A stretch of 64,000 bases of DNA from Chitinophaga sancti (GTDB lineage Bacteria; Bacteroidota; Bacteroidia; Chitinophagales; Chitinophagaceae): positions 6,226,001 to 6,290,000 of the forward strand of contig NZ_CP139247.1 of assembly GCF_034087045.1 (NCBI RefSeq), read 5' to 3'. The position numbers and the translations under genes are program-made. The notes beneath the pieces were generated by a model. It saw only the letters and a program-made list of their open reading frames with translations. It was not told the origin of the DNA and made no database searches. Below, piece after piece: positions 27,544-36,266 of this stretch; position 1 is the stretch's first letter; each line of letters starts with the position of its first letter.

Positions 27544-28740
27544 TTATAAAGCCAGCCTTTCAATTATTAAGGAAGAAAAGCTCCTCACACCTACCCTTAT
27601 ACTTTCTTCATCTACCTTAAAACCAGGTGCGTGGTTTACGACATTCGTACCACCGAGAAAAAAATAAACGCCCGGTACATTTTGTTGAAAATAAGCAAAG
27701 TCATCGTTAAAGAAAGGAACCTGCCCATAGTCAGGTGCGGTTACATCTTTTCCATAGAGGTGCTGTAATGTTTTTAATGCGGCTTTAGTCAGTTTGCTAT
27801 CATTCATGACAGTGGGGTTTTCCTGTATGAAAGAAACGTCTCCGCCCACTAATTGCTTAATGCGGGGGATGATTTTGGGGAGGTTTGCTTTGTTAGTTTC
27901 ATATAAATACGTTTCCAACACAAGTGAGTCATGCAGGGTATAAGTATTAAAATGAGGATCCATGATCAGGTAGTCTTTAAATATAGTGTTGGGGTTCATT
28001 AATCCTTTGGAGGAATCACTGACCTGTTGTATCTCCCACGGTTGGCTATTCGCTTGTGAACGTGATAATGAATTGTATATTTTCGTTTCTGCTTCTTTTG
28101 CATCACCTTTCAGTAATTGAATCCTTACCCGTTCCTGGTAGGCAAACATCTCATTGGGTTTTACCATGATCTTTCCTACAGGCAGTGCTGTTACATGCAA
28201 AGCATACATTTCATCCGGATGTATTTTCGAAAATAATCCATGGTCAATCATGCCCTTTGCACCCAGAAAGGACTCTTCTTCTGATTGAAAAATAAAATAG
28301 ACGGTTCCAGCGAATGATGCCCTATGTTTTGAAAGGATTTCTGCAATGCCCAGTGCAATGGCCATATGTACATCATGCCCACAGCCATGCTGCACGCCTT
28401 TTATAATGGATTTGAACGGCACATCATCCCGAAAATCATTTGGTAAAGCATCCATCTCTGCCCGCCAGGCGATTTGCTTACCGGGTTTGCTGCCTTTTAA
28501 AATACCGACAAGACTATGGCCGTAAACATTCGTATTTACTTCCAGGCCCAGGTTGATTAAATATTTTTTGATGAATACCGCTGTATGAATTTCATTTCCT
28601 GCTAATTCGGGATTTGCATGGAGCTCTCTTCTGATCCTGACCAGCTTATCATAGATGTTGTCAGTTTCTGATCTGACCTGGTCGTGTATTTCCGTTGGGC
28701 GCCAGCTAACAAGGGCCATTAATAATATCCATACTTTCAT
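27544..28740 (-). CDS. Secreted M20-family metallopeptidase/amidohydrolase
   Basis: 398 residues of the M20D type (carboxypeptidase/aminoacylase). The first metal-binding stretch is RRELHANPELAGNE, the second is HGCGHDVHMA, the catalytic glutamates lie in FQSEEES, and the last ligand is in NHAPGF near the C-terminus. A short hydrophobic N-terminus (MKVWILLMALVSW) suggests export. The inserted dimerisation domain is in the middle, about 190-300. It hydrolyses an N-acyl amino acid or peptide; the substrate is not shown. Confidence 0.85.
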   Translation of the reverse strand: MKVWILLMALVSWRPTEIHDQVRSETDNIYDKLVRIRRELHANPELAGNEIHTAVFIKKYLINLGLEVNTNVYGHSLVGILKGSKPGKQIAWRAEMDALPNDFRDDVPFKSIIKGVQHGCGHDVHMAIALGIAEILSKHRASFAGTVYFIFQSEEESFLGAKGMIDHGLFSKIHPDEMYALHVTALPVGKIMVKPNEMFAYQERVRIQLLKGDAKEAETKIYNSLSRSQANSQPWEIQQVSDSSKGLMNPNTIFKDYLIMDPHFNTYTLHDSLVLETYLYETNKANLPKIIPRIKQLVGGDVSFIQENPTVMNDSKLTKAALKTLQHLYGKDVTAPDYGQVPFFNDDFAYFQQNVPGVYFFLGGTNVVNHAPGFKVDEESIRVGVRSFSSLIIERLAL

Positions 28741-28813
28741 TAAAGTAAAGTAGAAATTATAAAAACGGGGTAGCTATAAATGTGATAAAATGTATTTATG
28801 CCGGGATAGAATC

Positions 28814-29059
28814 TTACCTGCTATCAGTAATTCTACATGGTATTTCAAGATCTTCGGAGAGATAGTAAATGGAGCATACCCGATGGTACCCATCTGCGAC
28901 AACCAGTTTGGGAGATCGTACTAACAATACAGGGGAGAGTTTTTCCCCGGACTTAACCTTTTGGATATTCTCCATAAATATTGACAATAGCAGGGAATAT
29001 TCCGAAAATAACCTTATCATTGCTTCAGCTTGAGGCATTAATACCCAATGCGCTCTGAT
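28814..29059 (-). pseudogene. 3' fragment of a ParB-like domain protein
   Basis: The frame reads AHWVLMPQAEAMIRLF before and across its first ATG (29038) but a stop lies only seven codons upstream, so the 5' part is gone. The end VLLVRSPKLVVADGYHRVCS, with IPCRITDSR, is the DGYHR core of ParB/sulfiredoxin-like domains found in small Bacteroidota proteins. What remains (about 80 codons) is probably non-functional. Confidence 0.55.
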
Positions 29060-29109
29060 TCAACGTTTCATGAAATAATATACCTATTCCACAAACATAA
29101 ATTCTACTT

Positions 29110-31419
29110 ATGATAAAGGGAATCATCACATTATCACTATTGATAGGAGTACTACCCGTACAGGGACAAGACCACAGCAACTACCAGACGATTGGCAATA
29201 CCAAAGGCCCTACTCTGGGTTATGCAACTAATTCAGGTGTGAAAATCCTGACCATTGGTAAACTCCATTTTAAAGACTTAAATAAGAATGGGAAACTGGA
29301 TAAATACGAGGATTGGAGATTGCCAATAGAAGAAAGGGCCAAAGACCTGGTATCAAAAATGACAGTTGAACAGATGGCAGGTTTGATGTTGTATAGTCTT
29401 CACCAGGCACTCCCCTCCCATGAAAATGGCTTTGCCAGCGGTACGTATAATGGCCAGCCATTTAGTAAGAGCGGTGCCGCACCGTCAGACATCAGCGATC
29501 AGCAAAAACAGTTTCTGAAAGCCGATAACCTCCGCCATATACTCATCACCACCGTAGCCAATCCTGGCGTGGCAGCAGCATGGAATAACAATGTGCAGGC
29601 TTTTGCAGAAGGATTAAGTTTAGGAATCCCGGTAAATACCAGTTCAGATCCCCGGCATGTGACGCAGTCAAATGCAGAGTTCAATGCCGGTGCGGGTGGC
29701 GCCATTTCTCAATGGCCGGATGGATTGGGGCTCGCAGCTACATTTGATCCGAATATCGTACAACAATTTGGTAGCATTGCTGCCAAAGAATATAGAGCTT
29801 TGGGGATCACTACTGCCCTGTCACCGCAAGTAGACCTGGCCACAGAGCCCAGATGGTACCGACTCATTTCTACTTTTGGAGAAAGTCCTGCTTTGTCAAC
29901 TGACATGGCCAGGGCATATATAGATGGTTTCCAGACTTCCAAAGGTTCGGATGAGATAAAAGACGGATGGGGATGGACGAGTGTCAATGCCATGGTAAAA
30001 CACTGGCCTGGCGGTGGTCCGGAAGAAGGTGGCAGAGATGCACACTTTGCTTATGGGAAGTTTGCAGTATACCCCGGTAAAAACTTCTCTGCGCACACTG
30101 CTCCATTTGTAAACGGGGCCTTAAAACTTAGTGGGAAAACAAAAGAGGTGGCTGCTGTGATGCCTTATTATACCATCTCTTATGGCATAGACCCCAGTGG
30201 TAAAAATGTCGGTAATGGATATAGTAAATACCTGCTAACAGATCTGCTGAGACAGCAATATCATTATGACGGTGTGATTTGTACAGATTGGCTCATTACT
30301 GCCAATGAAGGTGCAGCTCCGGATGTATTTGAAGGAAAACCATGGGGATTGGAAGCCAGCACTGTAGACGAAAGGCATTATCAGGCACTGATAGCAGGCG
30401 TCGATCAGTTTGGTGGCAACAATGATGCGAAACCTGTAATTGCCGCTTATCAGATGGGCGTAAAAGAGCATGGCGAAACATTTATGAAAGAGCGGTTTCA
30501 GCGGTCTGCAGTACGGTTGCTGAAAAATATATTTCGTGTTGGATTGTTTGAAAATCCTTACCTGGATATAGAAAAAAGTAAAGCGATTGTAGGCAATCCT
30601 GCATTTATGAAAGCAGGTTTTGAGGCACAATTAAAATCAGTCGTGCTACTGAAAAATCATGCGAATACGCTTCCTGTTACTGGCAGGAAAACGGTATATA
30701 TTCCAAAGATCTATTACCCCATGCTGAAGAATTGGTGGGGCATTCCGACGATGCCGCATTTTGATTATCCTGTAGATACGAATACAGTCAAAAAATATTA
30801 TAACATTACAGCTATTCCGGCACAAGCAGATTTTGCGCTGGTATTTGTGAGCAGTCCGGTGAGTGCTGACAATGGTTATGATGCAGAAGACAGGAAAGCA
30901 GGTGGAAACGGATATGTGCCTATCAGTCTGCAATATGGTCAATACAAAGCAGTGGATGCGCGGGAACAAAGTCTTGCGGCGGGAGATCCGGTAGTTGCTC
31001 CTACAGTAAAGAACAGATCTTACAAAGACAAAACTATTACAGCGAATAACTTCATGGATTTGCAGACCATACTGGATACAAGGTCTGTGATGAATGGCAA
31101 ACCTGTTGTGGTGGTGGTAAACGCCGGAAAGCCTATGGTATTTAGTGAGTTTGAAAAAAGTGTAGATGGGGTGTTGATACATTTTGGCGTTTCTACATCT
31201 GCATTGATGGAGATCATTTCAGGAAAGATGGAGCCCTCCGGCTTATTGCCTTTGCAGATGCCGAAAGATATGGCGACGGTGGAGAAACAAAGTGAAGATG
31301 TGCCTTATGATATGGATTGTTATCAGGATAGTGATGGGCATGGTTATGATTTTGGGTATGGGTTGGATTGGAAAGGAGTGATTCATGATAGCAGGAATGC
31401 GAAGTATCACAAGGAATAA
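29110..31419 (+). CDS. Secreted GH3-family glycoside hydrolase
   Basis: 769 residues with a signal peptide ending VQGQ. An EF-hand-like calcium loop DLNKNGKLDKYEDW (56-69) precedes the GH3 TIM barrel, which shows VKHWPGGGPEEGGRD (296-310, the KHFPG motif) and the predicted nucleophile D393 in DGVICTDW. The second, sandwich domain with the VVVVNAGKP and GVSTSALMEIISG segments follows. GH3 enzymes are mostly beta-glucosidases or beta-xylosidases; specificity cannot be read here. A terminator stands 22 bases downstream. No SusCD genes are near. Confidence 0.9.
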   Translation: MIKGIITLSLLIGVLPVQGQDHSNYQTIGNTKGPTLGYATNSGVKILTIGKLHFKDLNKNGKLDKYEDWRLPIEERAKDLVSKMTVEQMAGLMLYSLHQALPSHENGFASGTYNGQPFSKSGAAPSDISDQQKQFLKADNLRHILITTVANPGVAAAWNNNVQAFAEGLSLGIPVNTSSDPRHVTQSNAEFNAGAGGAISQWPDGLGLAATFDPNIVQQFGSIAAKEYRALGITTALSPQVDLATEPRWYRLISTFGESPALSTDMARAYIDGFQTSKGSDEIKDGWGWTSVNAMVKHWPGGGPEEGGRDAHFAYGKFAVYPGKNFSAHTAPFVNGALKLSGKTKEVAAVMPYYTISYGIDPSGKNVGNGYSKYLLTDLLRQQYHYDGVICTDWLITANEGAAPDVFEGKPWGLEASTVDERHYQALIAGVDQFGGNNDAKPVIAAYQMGVKEHGETFMKERFQRSAVRLLKNIFRVGLFENPYLDIEKSKAIVGNPAFMKAGFEAQLKSVVLLKNHANTLPVTGRKTVYIPKIYYPMLKNWWGIPTMPHFDYPVDTNTVKKYYNITAIPAQADFALVFVSSPVSADNGYDAEDRKAGGNGYVPISLQYGQYKAVDAREQSLAAGDPVVAPTVKNRSYKDKTITANNFMDLQTILDTRSVMNGKPVVVVVNAGKPMVFSEFEKSVDGVLIHFGVSTSALMEIISGKMEPSGLLPLQMPKDMATVEKQSEDVPYDMDCYQDSDGHGYDFGYGLDWKGVIHDSRNAKYHKE

Positions 31420-31441
31420 ATTATTATATACCTACTGAAAA

Positions 31442-31477
31442 GCCGCTTCAATCGTAAGGTTGAGGCGGCTTTATTTT
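31442..31477 (+). terminator. Intrinsic terminator after the GH3 gene
   Basis: GCCGCTTCAA (31442-31451) pairs with TTGAGGCGGC (31460-31469, one mismatch), followed by TTTATTTTT. Confidence 0.8.
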
Positions 31478-31528
31478 TAACAATAATTACAAAATATAGA
31501 GATAATTTTACTGCCAAAATCAATCTTA

Positions 31529-32086
31529 ATGAAAAGCAGGAAGATCGCGGCAAAAAAGAAGTTTCAACAGTCGCCAGCGGCAACATCCAGGTCTAAGCCA
31601 ATAAAGGCCGGGGCAGGGGTCGCTACACAACGACCAAAGACAGCTTCCGGAATATCCAGTATATCAGCAAAGGTCGATAACGTAATTTTGACAGCGACAA
31701 AAAAATTGGTCCTCTTAAGTAATGGCCAATATAGACTAGGGAACAGAGTTTTTACCCCAGGACAGGGGTATGCTATTAAACATACTGAAGGGAATAGAGA
31801 ATCAAAAGTGCCGGGTGATACTTCTAATGTAGAAGTATATTTTGTAGTATGGGATTATGATAAGGAACGTACGCGCATTTCCAAAGGAACAGCGGAGCAA
31901 TTGATAAATTTAACAAAGTCGGCCAGTAGAAATTATCCTGTGTACCAGGCACGAAATGCGACGCCTAAAAAAGCGGCCGCAAAGAATGCTATGCCTAAAA
32001 ATGCTGCTGCGAAGAAAGCGGCCTTCGGAGGGTCGGCATATCCACAGAGTCGAATTAATCCGAAACGATCCGGGAAGAAAAAATAA
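31529..32086 (+). CDS. Basic protein with a lysine/alanine-rich tail
   Basis: 185 residues. The first 45 are basic and rich in serine and alanine (MKSRKIAAKKKFQQS), the central part (about 48-130) looks like a small beta-rich domain (LVLLSNGQYRLGNRVFTPGQ, VEVYFVVWDYDKERTR), and the end has repeated histone-H1-like units (ATPKKAAAKNAMPKNAAAKK) and finishes RSGKKK. The tails suggest binding to nucleic acid or another polyanion. I do not recognise the central domain. The gene stands alone. Confidence 0.5.
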   Translation: MKSRKIAAKKKFQQSPAATSRSKPIKAGAGVATQRPKTASGISSISAKVDNVILTATKKLVLLSNGQYRLGNRVFTPGQGYAIKHTEGNRESKVPGDTSNVEVYFVVWDYDKERTRISKGTAEQLINLTKSASRNYPVYQARNATPKKAAAKNAMPKNAAAKKAAFGGSAYPQSRINPKRSGKKK

Positions 32087-32258
32087 AGAGGGAATAAAGA
32101 GGGATTGAGGAGATTAAAAAGGTTGATAACAAGGGCTTACTATTGTATGGAAAAGCGTTCTGCTACTTCACTAACAGTTAGCTTATGTTTATGCTTGATC
32201 ACGGCCAATGGGATATTGGGTTTAAAGCGTATCCATTTAATCATATCCACTGTAAAGG

Positions 32259-32453
32259 AAAATGGGAACTGCCCGTATGAGGCATGATCCCAAGACTTCT
32301 GTTTTAAATGGGAATAACCAGGTGCATGCGGCAAAAAATGTGTTTATCACAGATGGGCCCTGCATGGCTTCGTCGGCTTGCCAGAATCCTTCTATTACAT
32401 ATATGGCGCTGACAGCGAGAGCCTGCGATTATGCAATGAAGGAGCTGAAGTAG
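32259..32453 (+). pseudogene. 3' remnant of a GMC-family oxidoreductase
   Basis: The frame reads [20 protein letters not shown], then [20 protein letters not shown] and [19 protein letters not shown], which is the C-terminal FAD-binding end of GMC oxidoreductases (the HxMGTARM and [12 protein letters not shown] signatures). All of the preceding 450-500 residues are missing. Between this and the previous gene (32087-32258) I see nothing recognisable. Confidence 0.75.
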
Positions 32454-32474
32454 GGAAATGTATAATTAATTTTA

Positions 32475-32502
32475 TTTGTAAATGCCCGCTTTACTATCTT
32501 TG
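32475..32502 (+). promoter_or_regulatory. Promoter for the coiled-coil/barrel gene
   Basis: TTTG (32475-32478) is followed after 16 bases by TATCTTTG (32495-32502), a perfect -7 TAnnTTTG box. The predicted start near 32509 leaves a leader of about 110 bases before the ATG at 32620. Confidence 0.5.
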
Positions 32503-32619
32503 GTGGTAAGGAGTTTTTTTTGTACAATCATTGGAATATAGTACTAAGGTGTTATTTACGCCTTGCATTTATAGCAATAATTTTACTGCACAAGTTTGTA
32601 AACCGTTCTCTATACAATT

Positions 32620-34026
32620 ATGAATCTATTTTTACTCGCTACATTCACAATATGCTTCAATAATCCGGCTAGCGATTCTACAGTTAGAAAAGATAGTATT
32701 ATCACCCTGCCTGACAGGTATCTGAGTCAGGTAAAACGCAAATCAGAACATGTCGAATCCCAGGTAGACAAGCGTACGGCGCAGGCCCTGGATCGCTTTG
32801 CACGCCAGGAAAAAAGAATGCAGGCAAAGCTGATGAAGATGGATTCGACAGCCGCAAAAAGAATATTTTCCCAGTCGATAGATAGTCTCAATCACATGAA
32901 GGCTGGTTTGGGCAGGAAGGTGAGTGGCATCACATCTAATGCCGGGGGCGCTTATTTGGATACTTTGCAGAATTCATTGAAATTCCTACAAGGGTCGAAT
33001 AATATATTAGGGTCAAATACCAGTAAACTGGCGAGTGCTACGCAGAGCGTAGATAATCTGCAAAATAGCCTGCAACAGGCGGAGCAGGTAAAGGCATACC
33101 TGAGAGAGCAAAGGCAATTGTTAAAGCAGCAACTGGCAAATTATACGGGTTTTGGCAAGGATTTGACAAACCTGAATAAGGAGGCATATTATTACGGCCA
33201 GCAATTGAATGAATACAAGGCTACATTATCGGATAGGAAAAAAGCAGAAGAGAAGGCGGTCAAATTGCTCAAAACTTTACCAGCGTATAATAATTTTATA
33301 ACCCAGCATTCACAGTATGCGAGTTTGTTCAACCTGATTGGAGCCAGCAGTAATAGTACAGCCAGTCTGGCGGGGTTGCAGACCCGTAGCCAGGTAGAGT
33401 CAATTATTTCCCAGCGGTTGGGGAATGATCCCAGTGCGCAGCAGGCGGTGAGTCAGCAGATGGCGCAGGCAAAGTCACAGTTGAATGAGTTGAAGGATAA
33501 ATATTCCAATTTAGATAATGCGGGAGATATGCCTGATTTCAAACCAAACCCGATGAAGACAAAGAGTTTTCTGCAGCGGTTGGAGTTTGGGGGGAACCTT
33601 CAATTCCAGAAGAATACGTCTTATTATCCTACTACTACGGACATTGCCGGACAGGTGGGATATAAGTTTCATAAAAATGGGTCTGCTGGTGTAGGGTTGT
33701 CCTATAAGTTAGGAATGGGTACAGGTTGGAATCATATTGCTTTTACGCACCAGGGGGTGGGGTTGAGGTCTTATATGGATTGGAAGTTAAAGGGGACTTT
33801 TTATTTGAATGGTGGGTTTGAGGAGAATTATGTGTCCACTTTTACGAATGTGTCCGAGTTGATGAATGTAAATAGCTGGCAGCGGAGTGCGCTGTTGGGG
33901 ATATCTAAGAAATATAAGATTAATGCAAAGTTGAAAGGGAACCTGATGTTGTTGTATGATTTTCTGGCCAGCAGAAATTTCCCCGCTACCAGTTCAATAA
34001 AGGTGAGATTTGGGTATACCATGTAA
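32620..34026 (+). CDS. Coiled-coil protein with a C-terminal outer-membrane-like beta domain
   Basis: 468 residues. A short hydrophobic start (MNLFLLATFTICFN) suggests export. Residues 30-310 are rich in lysine, glutamine and serine and look like long coiled coils (QALDRFARQEKRMQAKLMKM, SLQQAEQVKAYLREQRQLLK). Residues 330-468 alternate polar and aromatic residues (GGNLQFQKNTSYYPTTTDIA, SAGVGLSYKLGMG) and end with F-x-Y-T-M, as expected for a small outer-membrane barrel. No family name comes to mind. It has its own promoter; the stop overlaps the start of a small ORF (TAATG). Confidence 0.55.
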   Translation: MNLFLLATFTICFNNPASDSTVRKDSIITLPDRYLSQVKRKSEHVESQVDKRTAQALDRFARQEKRMQAKLMKMDSTAAKRIFSQSIDSLNHMKAGLGRKVSGITSNAGGAYLDTLQNSLKFLQGSNNILGSNTSKLASATQSVDNLQNSLQQAEQVKAYLREQRQLLKQQLANYTGFGKDLTNLNKEAYYYGQQLNEYKATLSDRKKAEEKAVKLLKTLPAYNNFITQHSQYASLFNLIGASSNSTASLAGLQTRSQVESIISQRLGNDPSAQQAVSQQMAQAKSQLNELKDKYSNLDNAGDMPDFKPNPMKTKSFLQRLEFGGNLQFQKNTSYYPTTTDIAGQVGYKFHKNGSAGVGLSYKLGMGTGWNHIAFTHQGVGLRSYMDWKLKGTFYLNGGFEENYVSTFTNVSELMNVNSWQRSALLGISKKYKINAKLKGNLMLLYDFLASRNFPATSSIKVRFGYTM

Positions 34027-34184
34027 TGGAAAATACCTATAGAAATAGAACTGAAACTCCCGCTAATAGAAATATAGCATATACTCCTTTGGCAATTATC
34101 CTCATAGCCTTGCGATACACCTTACTGATAGATAGGTGGGGTTATATTAACGTTTTTGCCTCGGCCCTATTAGTATGGTTATGA
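34026..34184 (+). CDS. Small putative membrane protein
   Basis: 52 codons starting with the ATG that overlaps the previous stop (TAATG), so it could be translated by coupling. It contains one or two hydrophobic stretches (YTPLAIILIALRYTLLI and INVFASALLVWL). The sequence right after it also reads as fragments of proteins in other frames, so this may be the 5' end of a truncated gene. Confidence 0.3.
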   Translation: MENTYRNRTETPANRNIAYTPLAIILIALRYTLLIDRWGYINVFASALLVWL

Positions 34185-34233
34185 TTGTGGTCTGCTTTAT
34201 CCTGCTCATTGTGAATTCTCATTTCAAAATTAT

Positions 34234-34405
34234 AAGGTCACTGGTGAAATTATTTTCGGATACCATTCCATTCGTGTGAATGGACAATATGTCGCTATCA
34301 AAGAAATTGAAAAGATCCGTTTCGTTAGATTACCTCATAGGTAAAACTAACTTGGTGCTAGATAAGGCTACATTAAAACAACTGGAAGATATTAATACTC
34401 CCTGA
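34234..34405 (+). pseudogene. Fused remnants: a small beta protein and an XRE-regulator tail
   Basis: Frame one (34234-34344) reads GEIIFGYHSIRVNGQYVAIK, then EIEKIRF, which looks like part of a small beta-rich protein. The overlapping second frame (34280-34405) reads SVSLDYLIGKTNLVLDKATL and KQLEDINTP before a stop; this is the linker after the helix-turn-helix of XRE-family regulators. Both are fragments joined near 34320. The region 34185-34233 is unassigned. Confidence 0.4.
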
Positions 34406-34492
34406 AAAAGCCAGGAGATATATGCTTAACCATATCAATATGATGATTCGTGACTTTAAAAATAAAACAGCTTATAATCATAAACAGAAAAA

Positions 34493-34527
34493 AGCCGCAA
34501 GTGATATACATGCGGCTCTCTGTTTTT
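34493..34527. terminator. Intrinsic terminator at the border of the toxin locus
   Basis: AGCCGCA (34493-34499) pairs with TGCGGCT (34511-34517), followed by CTCTGTTTTT. It also has an A-rich left flank, so it may serve the - strand genes as well. Confidence 0.65.
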
Positions 34528-34560
34528 ATGATGTTATACTGTCTTTTATTATCACCTATA

Positions 34561-34833
34561 TTAAAACCCCCATATTACTTCTTCTTCATTATCAATAACA
34601 ACAACTACCCTAAAACTATATTTAATATCAATATTAATTATATTCTGAGTAGAATATCTAACATCGATTATATTACTAACATCATCTTCACAACTTTTAT
34701 AGTCAACTATTTTTAACTTTAAACTTTGTCCGGGTTCCAACTTATAATCTATGCAAGGTGGGTCTATTACAATAAACAAAGGGTTCTCCGTCGTATTATC
34801 AAATTTCAATATTAAGTCGTCTGTATTTACCAT
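34561..34833 (-). CDS. Putative immunity protein (partner of the tip remnant at 34827-35068)
   Basis: 90 residues, acidic, starting MVNTDDLILKFDNTTENP, without signal peptide or membrane segment. The ATG overlaps the last codons of the upstream RHS tip remnant (TTATGGTAA), the arrangement expected of a toxin followed by its immunity gene. The family is not recognised; the assignment comes from position, size and acidity. Confidence 0.5.
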   Translation of the reverse strand: MVNTDDLILKFDNTTENPLFIVIDPPCIDYKLEPGQSLKLKIVDYKSCEDDVSNIIDVRYSTQNIINIDIKYSFRVVVVIDNEEEVIWGF

Positions 34834-35068
34834 AATTTTAAAACTCTATTAATTGTTTCCAACCGTGCTTGTTGTACAGAATAATCTTTCTCTCTAGCTT
34901 TAAATGCATTGATTGCCTTAGTCAATTGTGCCTGATATTGCTTTAAGCCTTGTTTGGTAATAATGCCTTCCGATTTGAGATTCTTTATTCATTTTTAAGT
35001 GCTGTGTATTATAATGCTAATTTAGGAGTTGCAGCGCCGCCTGTTCCAATCACGAAACCTACTTCCAC
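34827..35068 (-). pseudogene. RHS C-terminal tip remnant
   Basis: The - strand reads VEVGFVIGTGGAATPKLAL and then a stop, then after a change of frame KSEGIITKQGLKQYQAQLTK, AINAFKAREKDYSVQQ and ARLETINRVLKLW before a stop at 34827. The last part looks like the helical end of a polymorphic-toxin domain, the first like an RHS-type linker. Stops and a frameshift mean the toxin cannot be made from this copy, while its immunity-like neighbour remains open. Confidence 0.5.
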
Positions 35069-35102
35069 TAATTTAATGATAACAATACATGTCACAAAAC
35101 AA

Positions 35103-35588
35103 CTACTTATATTTCAATCCCCAATTATTTAATATACTGTCTGTGCTATGCTTTGTAACATTATTCTCTTCAGTGCCAATCAGCGGGTTATAATATTTAT
35201 ACTCCCAACCGACTGTATCATTATATCTATACCCAATAGTCAATTTCTCATATTTATCTCCTACTATTCTAAGGTAAGTATCACCATCATACACTATACT
35301 GCCATCTTTCACCACCACAATCTTGGAACTCCTAAAACTTCCGCTATCGGGCCTATTAGCTGGATACCACATCTTTGTTTCGCTCAACTTATCATTTGTC
35401 AACCAATGATCTGGTAGCACTGCTATACCAATCCTCTCTCGTTCTACATTAAAGGCAACGCCATATTTATCCCCAGGTGGGAACATCAAATAATATAACT
35501 TATTCTTAGTCAGTAGAAAAATAACTGAAACTATTATAAGCAATGGATACCAAAATTTAATTCTAATCTTTCTCACGCTAATTATCAT
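35103..35588 (-). CDS. Single-pass membrane protein, putative immunity protein
   Basis: 161 residues with one N-terminal membrane segment (FWYPLLIIVSVIFLLTKN) and a soluble domain (YLRIVGDKYEKLTIGYRYND). The tail HSTDSILNNWGLKYK resembles the HSIDNVLKNFG tail encoded at 37172-37272, so members of this group recur in the locus. No family is recognised. Its place among displaced RHS tips suggests an immunity role. The 135 bases upstream (35589-35723) hold a weak hairpin only. Confidence 0.5.
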   Translation of the reverse strand: MIISVRKIRIKFWYPLLIIVSVIFLLTKNKLYYLMFPPGDKYGVAFNVERERIGIAVLPDHWLTNDKLSETKMWYPANRPDSGSFRSSKIVVVKDGSIVYDGDTYLRIVGDKYEKLTIGYRYNDTVGWEYKYYNPLIGTEENNVTKHSTDSILNNWGLKYK

Positions 35589-35723
35589 TTAAATAATCCG
35601 TAAATAAAATTTAATAGCAAAGCTCACGCAGACTTGCGCGGGCTTTTGGGGAAATAATATATTGTTCCTGTCTACCAGTTATAAATTCCGTGCGCCTCCA
35701 AAATATAATAATAATTGATAAAA

Positions 35724-35960
35724 TCAGGTTTTATTTACCTCTAAAACAAATACTTTCAAACTTTCAAGCTGGCTTTCACTCAAAACATAACCATCATAAA
35801 AAAACGGATCACCTTCCTGAACAGTAAAGATTTTAATTAATTCTTCAACTGTTACAACAATGTCAATTTCTTCGCATAAATCTTGTGATGCCTTATTGTA
35901 AATATTAATAGTACGATCAACTCGTTCAAGTTTATCTGATAAGTTTCGCGAGGATGTCAT
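35724..35960 (-). CDS. Small acidic protein, putative immunity protein
   Basis: I prefer the methionine at 35960 (MTSSRNLSDKLERVDRTINI), because the 11 additional residues from the ATG at 35993 are antisense to the conserved XRE fragment on the + strand. About 78 residues, with DLCEEIDIVVTVEELIKIF and DPFFYDGYVLSESQ. It resembles small immunity-type domain proteins of polymorphic-toxin loci but I cannot name the family with certainty. Confidence 0.45.
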   Translation of the reverse strand: MTSSRNLSDKLERVDRTINIYNKASQDLCEEIDIVVTVEELIKIFTVQEGDPFFYDGYVLSESQLESLKVFVLEVNKT

Positions 35961-35964
35961 ATAG

Positions 35965-36234
35965 GTAAGTATTTCTATTTCGGTAATTGGCAAATATGAA
36001 AGAGATGAGATGCCCCAAGTATTGATGTGGCTAAAAAATATTTCTAACCACTTAAATACTACTGTCGGCTATCTTTTAGGGGAAACAGATAAAGCGGATT
36101 TGTTTAAAGACCCTGTAATGTTGCAACGATTATCTGAACTGGACAAAATGGAGAATACAGAAAAAAGCCATATCCTGCACGTACTGGATGGCTTTATTAA
36201 ATCCGTTAAACTTAAAAATATCGCTGCCCTGTAA
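35965..36234 (+). pseudogene. 5'-truncated XRE-family regulator
   Basis: From just after a stop at 35962 the frame reads VSISIS, then VIGKYERDEMPQVLMWLKNI, then SNHLNTTVGYLLGETDKADL and MLQRLSELDKMENTEKSHIL to the end. VIGKYERDE and the VGYLLGETD linker are the second half of a helix-turn-helix XRE domain and its typical tail. The first helices and any start codon before them are missing. The ATG at 36010 could only give a tail without the DNA-binding part. Confidence 0.6.
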
Positions 36235-36240
36235 AAAGCA

Positions 36241-36262
36241 AAAGCCCGATTGCTCGGGCTTT
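36241..36262. terminator. Bidirectional terminator hairpin
   Basis: AAAGCCCGA (36241-36249) pairs perfectly with TCGGGCTTT (36254-36262) between the XRE remnant and the convergent ankyrin gene. Confidence 0.75.
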
Positions 36263-36266
36263 CCGT

